A stretch of 64,000 nucleotides of DNA, taken from contig NZ_LVWJ02000019.1 in the NCBI RefSeq assembly GCF_001625015.1, forward strand, positions 466,281 through 530,280, given 5' to 3'. A program made the translations under genes and the position numbers. Source of the DNA: Lewinella sp. 4G2. Lineage in GTDB: Bacteria > Bacteroidota > Bacteroidia > Chitinophagales > Saprospiraceae. The notes below the pieces were generated by a model. The model made no database searches. It was not told where the DNA came from and saw only the letters and a program-made list of their open reading frames with translations. Of this stretch, positions 58,664-64,000 are shown piece by piece; position 1 is the first letter of the stretch, and each line of letters starts with the position of its first letter.

Positions 58664-61048
58664 TTACTGCTTGGCAAAACGGATGGCCCCGCGGTTCCCC
58701 GCCACATCCTGTAGCGTCAGCAGGTACATTCCCGGCCGGAGGGCGCTCACGTCGATACAAGCGCTGCCGCGGGTGCGATGCAAAGATGGCAACACCAACT
58801 GCCCGGTAATGGACCTGACTTCCAACGCAATTTCGCTATCCGTAGGCTGGGGGAAGTCCACCGTCAGCCAATTGCTGGAGGGGTTCGGGAAGACGCTTGC
58901 GCGGAGGGAGTTAGCGAGATTACTGATAGACGACGGCGTCTCATTATTAACACCAAAGGTGGTTTGCTGAGCTACAAAATCCCCCGTCCCGTTGGGGACT
59001 CGGGACATCGATACATTGTTCTCCTGCCGTTCGTAAGTGAAGACGTCGATCGTAGTTCCGTCGGCGTTGTTGATGGCGATCGTTTCCCCATCGCGGTTCA
59101 GGCGGAAGTTGGCGTGCAGGCCTTCCTGGTCGTCATCCTTATCGGCCCAGACGATGAGGTAGCCGCCGGCGGTCACGATCGTCCCCGCTGGGAACTGCCA
59201 CTTCAGTGGGTCGTCACCATCATCGGTAAGGTAGACCTCGGACAAGTCCAGGTCGCTGCTGGTATTGTTGAAGAGTTCGATCCAGTCGTCCGTCTCCCCG
59301 TCCTGATCGGTGATGCCGGAGAGCGAGTCGTTGACGGCCATGAATTCATTGATGGCGAGGTCACCGGGGGCGAGGGCCAGCAAAGGTTGGCAGGTAGTTT
59401 GGGAATCTAGATCAGCCCTCAATTCCTCGTTGCGCAGCGTTATCAGTTCCAGGAGGCTACCCTCACCGGTACCCGTCTCTACGAGGAAGTCGGGGTAACT
59501 CCTCGTCAGGGTAGCATCATCCTGAAAGGCGGAATCGATCAAAGCGCCGTTGGCGGGGATGACGTTCTCGAAGTAGGCCAAAAACAGATTAGAACTGGTA
59601 ATTGAGCAGAGGTAGTCGAGGTACGCCTCGTAGTATTCCGGCACGTTGAGGAGCCGGCGGATGAGCGTCCGGTCCGTCTCCCTTTGGTCTACTGCGAAGT
59701 TGAAACCATCATCATAATAACCACCACCGCCGCTACCTCCATAGGTGCTAACGAGGAAATAGAGCAAACTCTCACAGTTCTCATCCCAGGTATCGCAACA
59801 CTGCGGGTTGTAAGAGAGCATCCTGGCGATGATGCCGGGATTATCAGCCGGGATATTTCCGTTCAGCACGTTGGGGCAGGCGCTTTGGTCGACCCGGTTA
59901 TCGACTGTCTGGCAGTAGGTCTGCGCACAAACTTCCTCCTCCAGCACGGCGGTGATAGAAAGGCAAACTTCATAAACACCCAGGGAATCGTATACGTGGG
60001 TAGGCTCCTCCGCATCCGAGGTGTTCCCGTCGCCAAATTCCCATACGTAAGTTGTTTCCGGAGAAGTTGTAAAGGACTGGTTGAAGAATTGAACGGTGGT
60101 CGTCCCGTCCAGATAGGGAGCGTAGCGGGCGAACGCAATGCAGTAGTCATCCTGCGAATTCCCACCCGGCAGAGCGAAATTGTAGTCCCACGGGATCCAG
60201 CTGAACTTACCGGCCCGGGTGTCTTCGTAGAGGTACCAGTTGCGGCCGTGCTCGAGGTTGGAGTCCCAATTATTGGTAGCTACGTCAACGGCCAGGACGC
60301 GGAGGTAGCGATCCACATCAAATACTTCGTCGATGGCCGACCCAAACTCTTCATCGCTGGAGTTATCGATGACGTTCATCAAGTTGATGAGTCCACTCCA
60401 GTCATCCGCCTCGCGGTTGGTTTTTAGCTGGTAGGTCCGGTTGTATTCATTCGGGTCCATCCCGAAATACTCAAAGTTGTTCCAGTCCTTATTCTTGAAA
60501 AGGTTACCGTCGGCGAAAGCGTAGTTATCCTGCAGAAATTCCTTATCCACTTGTTCGACGATCTGGAAGAGCCCCCAGTAATCATCGTTGAGGTACACCC
60601 GGGCGAAGGATACGCGGGGGGCGGGCACGCCGGCGCGGCGCATCAGTTCGTAACACACGAGATCGCGCTGAAAGCTCTCATCTTCAGTAGCATTATTGAG
60701 GTTGAACTTCCGCAAACCATCGTAGCGTTGATCGGGATCGTATTCGTTGATGTCGACCTTAAGCGGCTTGTTTTCCCGCCCAAAGAAGACGGAGGAAAAG
60801 CCCTTGTGGCGCACCCCGACGGTACCCACCACCTCACCATCAATCACGAGTTCTGCCGGGAACTTCGGCTTCTCACCAAAGACATCATTGACATCAAAAT
60901 TGTCCAAGAGGGTGTTTCGAAAATTAGGATCGTTCGAAGTGAAACGGATATCGTGCAGCACCTCAACATCAAAGAGGTCGCTACCCGACTGGGCGAATAG
61001 GGTAGTCTGCAGGCAGACCAATAATAAGATTAGGGTAGACAGTCGCAT
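58664..61048 (-). CDS. CotH-type kinase-like secreted protein with PKD, LTD and T9SS sorting domains
   Basis: 794 residues with a signal peptide (LSTLILLLVCLQTTLFAQ). The CotH domain runs about 25-330: VGVRHKGFSS, KPLKVDINEY, RKFNLNNATEDESFQRDLVC, LEHGRNWYLYED and FSWIPWDYNFALPGG. An inserted PKD module (YVWEFGDGNTSD...PTHVYDSLGVYEV) is followed by a helical part with RRLLNVPEYYEAYLDYL. A lamin-tail domain LAINEFMAVNDS then DDWIELFNNTSSDLDLS comes next, and the sorting tail VFPNPSSNW...LRPGMYLLTL. CotH proteins phosphorylate surface proteins in spores; the role here is unknown. Element copy 15 lies in the sorting domain. Confidence 0.9.
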   Translation of the reverse strand: MRLSTLILLLVCLQTTLFAQSGSDLFDVEVLHDIRFTSNDPNFRNTLLDNFDVNDVFGEKPKFPAELVIDGEVVGTVGVRHKGFSSVFFGRENKPLKVDINEYDPDQRYDGLRKFNLNNATEDESFQRDLVCYELMRRAGVPAPRVSFARVYLNDDYWGLFQIVEQVDKEFLQDNYAFADGNLFKNKDWNNFEYFGMDPNEYNRTYQLKTNREADDWSGLINLMNVIDNSSDEEFGSAIDEVFDVDRYLRVLAVDVATNNWDSNLEHGRNWYLYEDTRAGKFSWIPWDYNFALPGGNSQDDYCIAFARYAPYLDGTTTVQFFNQSFTTSPETTYVWEFGDGNTSDAEEPTHVYDSLGVYEVCLSITAVLEEEVCAQTYCQTVDNRVDQSACPNVLNGNIPADNPGIIARMLSYNPQCCDTWDENCESLLYFLVSTYGGSGGGGYYDDGFNFAVDQRETDRTLIRRLLNVPEYYEAYLDYLCSITSSNLFLAYFENVIPANGALIDSAFQDDATLTRSYPDFLVETGTGEGSLLELITLRNEELRADLDSQTTCQPLLALAPGDLAINEFMAVNDSLSGITDQDGETDDWIELFNNTSSDLDLSEVYLTDDGDDPLKWQFPAGTIVTAGGYLIVWADKDDDQEGLHANFRLNRDGETIAINNADGTTIDVFTYERQENNVSMSRVPNGTGDFVAQQTTFGVNNETPSSISNLANSLRASVFPNPSSNWLTVDFPQPTDSEIALEVRSITGQLVLPSLHRTRGSACIDVSALRPGMYLLTLQDVAGNRGAIRFAKQ
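58760..58777 (+). repeat. 18-bp dispersed element, copy 15 (inside the CotH gene)
   Basis: GCGCTGCCGCGGGTGC core with both outer bases changed. In gene sense it is read as His-Arg-Thr-Arg-Gly-Ser-Ala, a different frame from the APAAAP copies. Confidence 0.7.
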
Positions 61049-61259
61049 AGGGTAATCAGGTAAAAATTAAAACAGGTGTGCACTAAAGGTAAACCAACAC
61101 CTCACGCGCATTAGCTAAGAAGATGGTTATTGTCTAGACGGGTGCAAAACACGGCGTGGCAGTTTTCCGCATGCTTTATTTTCCTACCCTCGGCACGGTC
61201 GGATTCGATGCTGCGCTTGGTCCGTCCGTCTACGGAATGGTCCCCTTCGTCCATAAGCC

Positions 61260-61277
61260 CGCACCTGCGGCAGCGCC
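61260..61277 (-). repeat. 18-bp dispersed element, copy 16 (upstream of the permease)
   Basis: GCACCTGCGGCAGCGCC, 33 bp before the permease ATG. Translating it as part of a longer upstream frame is not supported. Confidence 0.85.
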
Positions 61278-61309
61278 CGCTGTATTATTGGGTGATAAAC
61301 CCGCCCGAG

Positions 61310-62518
61310 ATGTTGACGACCCTGAAAGAGACTTTGCGTAACCTGCTTGATAGCCCCCTGCAATCCTTCCTTTCCATCCTCGGCGTGATCATCGGCGTGG
61401 CGGCCCTGACGGCGATGCTGAGCATGATCGACGGCCTCGAAAACTACGCGCAGGAACAGGTGGCCGCACGGGGAGATATGAAATCGATCCTCGCCCGACC
61501 AATCGAAGGCCGACTGATTGATGGCGTCTACACACCCTACGACACGACCGTGGCGATGACCGATGAACTGGTCGCAGAACTAGTGGATTCCCTCCCCCAC
61601 CCCGTCCGAACCCAACTCCAGATGACCGGCAGAAACCTGGGCTACACCGCCGCCGGCGAAAGGATTGGCATCTACTATACAGCCACTACCCTACCGCTAC
61701 TCGGCGAGCGCGAACTACTTGCGGGCGAGGAATTGACCAAGACGGGTGGGGATAGCCGCAACGTGATCATCAACGAAAGCCTCGCCGTCCGCCTGCTCCC
61801 TCCAAACGCTCCGCCGGAAGATGCCGTCGGACTACGGTTCTCACTCCTCGGCGATTCGCTGCGCGCCGTGGGCGTCGCCGCGAAGGATGAGAAATCCTAC
61901 GGCGTGGAAATGACACTCACTACCTTTTACGACCTACCGGAGATGGACCCCGGTTTGATCACGTTGGTCACTGCGGTAGAGCAGGATGAGCACGTCGCCC
62001 CAACCGAGGAAAAACTCAAGCAATTTTTCAAAAATCGCTTCCCGGAGATGGAGGAGACGGTGGACGTATATTCCCGCAGTAACATGCTAGCGGACATTGC
62101 GGAGGGCGTACTCATCTTCCGCCTCGTCATGGGTTTCCTGATCGGCATTGCGGTAGTCGTCGGTGGCGTAGGCGTAATGAACGTCCTGCTCATGTCCATC
62201 AGCGAGCGCACGCCCGAGATCGGGATTCGCAAAGCGGTGGGCGCTACCCGCGGTGGCATTATCCGCCAGTTTATGGCCGAGGCGATCATTATCTCCGTGG
62301 TGGGTAGCCTGATCGGCGTCCTGCTGGGTTTGGCGGTATCCTTCACGGCCGCTCCCGTACTCAATTATTTCGTTGACGATCTGGACTTCCGGGCCGGCTT
62401 CAGCCTCACGACGCTCGCCATCATTTCCGTGATTGCCGTAGCCATCGGCGTCGTCTTCGGCACCTACCCGGCGAGGAAAGCGGCGGGGTTGGACCCGGTG
62501 GAGGCGATTCGTAGGTAG
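61310..62518 (+). CDS. MacB/FtsX-type ABC transporter permease
   Basis: 402 residues from ATG 61310 (MLTTLKETLRN), which directly begins the first membrane segment SFLSILGVIIGVAALTAML. The periplasmic MacB_PCD domain follows (about 45-270), then the FtsX core: VLIFRLVMGFLIGIAVVVGG, VGVMNVLLMSISERTPEIGI, RKAVGATRGGIIRQFMAEA, IISVVGSLIGVLLGLAV and the end GTYPARKAAGLDPVEAIR. The partner ATPase is not next to it. Substrate unknown: lipoprotein, peptide or macrolide export are all possible. Confidence 0.92.
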   Translation: MLTTLKETLRNLLDSPLQSFLSILGVIIGVAALTAMLSMIDGLENYAQEQVAARGDMKSILARPIEGRLIDGVYTPYDTTVAMTDELVAELVDSLPHPVRTQLQMTGRNLGYTAAGERIGIYYTATTLPLLGERELLAGEELTKTGGDSRNVIINESLAVRLLPPNAPPEDAVGLRFSLLGDSLRAVGVAAKDEKSYGVEMTLTTFYDLPEMDPGLITLVTAVEQDEHVAPTEEKLKQFFKNRFPEMEETVDVYSRSNMLADIAEGVLIFRLVMGFLIGIAVVVGGVGVMNVLLMSISERTPEIGIRKAVGATRGGIIRQFMAEAIIISVVGSLIGVLLGLAVSFTAAPVLNYFVDDLDFRAGFSLTTLAIISVIAVAIGVVFGTYPARKAAGLDPVEAIRR

Positions 62519-62520
62519 GA

Positions 62521-62582
62521 AGTCTGTAGTCTATAGTCTGTAGTCGGTGCTACTGTAGACTACAGACTATAGACTACAGACT
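62521..62582 (+). repeat. Perfect 25-bp inverted repeat built of heptamers
   Basis: The left arm 62521-62545 (AGTCTGTAGTCTATAGTCTG then TAGTC) is the exact reverse complement of 62558-62582. The arms are AGTCTRT heptamers with a 12-nt loop. It follows the permease stop by 3 bp and may act as a terminator or processing hairpin. Confidence 0.9.
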
Positions 62583-62594
62583 AATTTCCTCCCC

Positions 62595-62603
62595 TATCTT
62601 TGC
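62595..62603 (+). promoter_or_regulatory. -7 box upstream of mtaB
   Basis: TATCTTTGC is an exact TAnnTTTGC match, 76 bp before the GTG start. The -33 region overlaps the right arm of the inverted repeat and has no TTG. Confidence 0.5.
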
Positions 62604-62641
62604 ACCGCAAAATTGCTCGTAGTCAACATTTGTGGTCCCCA

Positions 62642-62678
62642 CTGCAGACTATAGACTACAGACTAAAGACTATAGACC
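62642..62678 (+). repeat. Third copy of the heptamer arm in the mtaB leader
   Basis: GCAGACTATAGACTACAGAC continues as TAAAGACTATAGAC and ends at the GTG start codon. It matches the right arm of the 62521 inverted repeat, so a read-through transcript could fold in two ways. Confidence 0.75.
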
Positions 62679-64000
62679 GTGACCCTCGGCACCGTATCCT
62701 TCTACACCCTCGGCTGCAAGCTGAACTACAGCGAGACCTCCGCCATCGGCCGCCAGTTTACTGACGCCGGTTACCAGGCCATCCCGTTTGGGGAGGGGGC
62801 GGACATCGTCGTGATCAACACGTGTTCGGTGACGGATTTTGCCGACCGGAAGTGCCGCAACATCGTTCGCCGCGCGTTGGGCGCTAACGCAGGTGCAAAG
62901 GTGGTGGTGGTCGGATGCTACGCTCAGCTAAAGCCCGACGAAATTGCTAACATCGAAGGCGTGGACCTCGTACTGGGCGCCAGCGAAAAGTTCCGGATCC
63001 TCGACTACATCGACGGGATCGCCGGCGGCAGCGGGAAGGGTATGGTCCGGGCCGGAGAAGTCAAGGAAGCCGACCAATTCATCAGCAGCTTCAGTTTTGG
63101 GGACCGCACCCGCTCCTTCCTCAAAGTGCAGGACGGTTGCGACTACAAATGCACCTTTTGCACCATCCCGCTGGCCCGGGGAAAATCCCGCAGCGCCACC
63201 GTGGAGCAGATCGTAGCCGACGCTAAAGCCATCGCTGCGAAAGGAGTAAAGGAAATTGTCCTGACCGGCGTCAACATCGGTGATTTCGGCAACGGCACCC
63301 AGGTGATCGAAGGCCAACGGCCACGCAAGGAAGCCCTCTTCAGCGACCTCGCCGCCGCCCTCGACGAAGTGGACGGCATCACCCGCTTCCGCATCTCCAG
63401 CATCGAACCCAACCTCTGCACGAACGAACTGATCGATTTCGTAGCCGGCTCCAAACGCTTTGCGCCCCACCTCCACATGCCGTTGCAATCGGGGAACAAC
63501 AAACAACTCCGGCAAATGAAGCGCCGCTATAAGCGGGAGCTCTACGCCGAACGGGTGAACCACATCAAAACCGTCATGCCCCACGCCTGCATTGGCGTCG
63601 ACCTCATCGTCGGCTTCCCCGGCGAAACGGAGGAAGACTTCCTGGAAACCTACCGCTTCGTGCAGGAGTTGGACGTGAGCTATTTCCACGTCTTCACTTA
63701 CTCCGAACGTGCCAACACCCCGGCGGCGGAGATGGAAGGCGCCGTCCCCCTAAAGGAGCGTAAACGGCGGAACAAGATGCTCGGCATCCTCAGCGAAAAG
63801 AAGTTGCGGGCGCACTACGCTAAACACCTCGGGGAAACGCGACCCGTGCTCCTCGAGAAATCCAAAACCGATGGCCTCCTCCACGGCTTCACGGATAACT
63901 ACGTGAAGGTGAGCTTCCCCGGCGATGATGCGTGGGTGAACCATTTGGTGGAGATGGAATTGACGGAGATTGGGGAGGATGGGCTTGTGTTGGGGCGGGT
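62679..64000 (+). CDS. mtaB: tRNA-t(6)A37 methylthiotransferase, MiaB/MtaB family (3' end missing)
   Basis: Starts at GTG 62679, because the frame is closed by TAG two codons upstream; open to the window edge (440 codons). The N-terminal UPF0004 domain has the cluster Cys residues in YTLGCKLNYSET, VINTCSVTDFAD and VVGCYAQLKP. The radical SAM motif is DGCDYKCTFCTIPLARG (CxxxCxxC). MPLQSGNNKQLRQMKRRY and LIVGFPGETEEDF follow, and a TRAM-like end (LLHGFTDNYVKVSFPG) has begun. It methylthiolates t6A37 in tRNA. Residues 68-73 (GANAGA) come from an element copy. Confidence 0.93.
   Translation, partial: MTLGTVSFYTLGCKLNYSETSAIGRQFTDAGYQAIPFGEGADIVVINTCSVTDFADRKCRNIVRRALGANAGAKVVVVGCYAQLKPDEIANIEGVDLVLGASEKFRILDYIDGIAGGSGKGMVRAGEVKEADQFISSFSFGDRTRSFLKVQDGCDYKCTFCTIPLARGKSRSATVEQIVADAKAIAAKGVKEIVLTGVNIGDFGNGTQVIEGQRPRKEALFSDLAAALDEVDGITRFRISSIEPNLCTNELIDFVAGSKRFAPHLHMPLQSGNNKQLRQMKRRYKRELYAERVNHIKTVMPHACIGVDLIVGFPGETEEDFLETYRFVQELDVSYFHVFTYSERANTPAAEMEGAVPLKERKRRNKMLGILSEKKLRAHYAKHLGETRPVLLEKSKTDGLLHGFTDNYVKVSFPGDDAWVNHLVEMELTEIGEDGLVLGR
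62880..62897 (+). repeat. 18-bp dispersed element, copy 17 (inside mtaB)
   Basis: GGCGCTAACGCAGGTGCA, codon-aligned as Gly-Ala-Asn-Ala-Gly-Ala. It has AA at the variable dinucleotide and one end mismatch. Confidence 0.65.

Noticed and set aside
61130..61309. 60-codon N-terminal extension of the permease
   Set aside because: It reads through the 18-bp element, has no signal or conserved features, and the ATG at 61310 directly begins the first membrane helix.
1..64000. CRISPR array, tRNA, rRNA, prophage or complete insertion sequence
   Set aside because: No evenly spaced identical repeats with unique spacers, no cloverleaf or rRNA-like stretches and no phage gene block were recognised. The only transposase-like gene is the REP-associated Y1 gene.

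Overview
The window looks like a chromosome segment of a marine Bacteroidota of the Saprospiria/Lewinella type. Four signs support this. Several very large secreted proteins end in type IX secretion (T9SS) sorting domains (PNP, then G-R, then L-x-x-G-x-Y). SprB-type and SdrD_B-type adhesin repeats are present. Promoter -7 boxes are of the TAnnTTTGC kind, often close to the start codon, and Shine-Dalgarno sites are not evident. Housekeeping genes sit beside DUF2141, DUF3667 and MbnP-like families. Base composition is GC-rich except for AT-rich pockets near 12.5-13.4 kb, 21.5-21.8 kb and 40.6-41.0 kb. I saw no rRNA, tRNA or CRISPR array.

Layout. 1-3890 (-) is the 5' part of a giant P-domain adhesin that runs off the left edge. 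4280-7838 (-) is a coaX / outer-membrane protein / TPR protein cluster, followed by purH, an unrecognised gene and an ABC-F ATPase (to 12.3 kb). After an AT-rich pair of small envelope genes come two T9SS cargo proteins, one with 11 SprB-like repeats (to 21.2 kb). 21.6-24.8 kb (-) is an MbnP-like lipoprotein with two diheme MbnH/MauG-type peroxidases. 25-41 kb holds a flavin reductase-like protein, a DUF2141 protein, an HtrA protease, three esterases, an M1 peptidase fused to a beta-barrel-like region, an M43 protease with sorting tail, an SAM hydrolase-family protein and PhoH. 41-52.6 kb holds a helical-repeat protein, a YtxH/holin-III envelope-stress operon, a GreA/B-like factor, uvrB, an AraC regulator, a convergent LytTR regulator / histidine kinase pair and a DUF3667 membrane protein. 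52.8-64 kb holds an unusual sigma/anti-sigma/TPR fusion, hisS, a REP-associated Y1 transposase locus, a Fic protein, a family 2 glycosyltransferase, a CotH-type T9SS protein, a MacB/FtsX-type permease and mtaB, which runs off the right edge.

The most striking signal is not a gene. An 18-bp imperfect palindrome, GGCGCT-NN-CGC-R-GGTGCC, occurs about 17 times, in both orientations, in intergenic gaps and inside genes. Four intragenic copies are read in the same frame as Ala-Pro-Ala-(Ala/Arg)-Ala-(Pro/Gln) in loops or interdomain linkers. Two copies in the opposite orientation (hisS, mtaB) are read as Gly-Ala-(Asp/Asn)-Ala-Gly-Ala. Two further repeat classes coexist with it: heptamer-based tandem/inverted repeats in four intergenic gaps, and a GAGGGGATGCTTCCCCTC palindrome family around the Y1 transposase, whose reading frame is split by a -1 shift at an A6 run.
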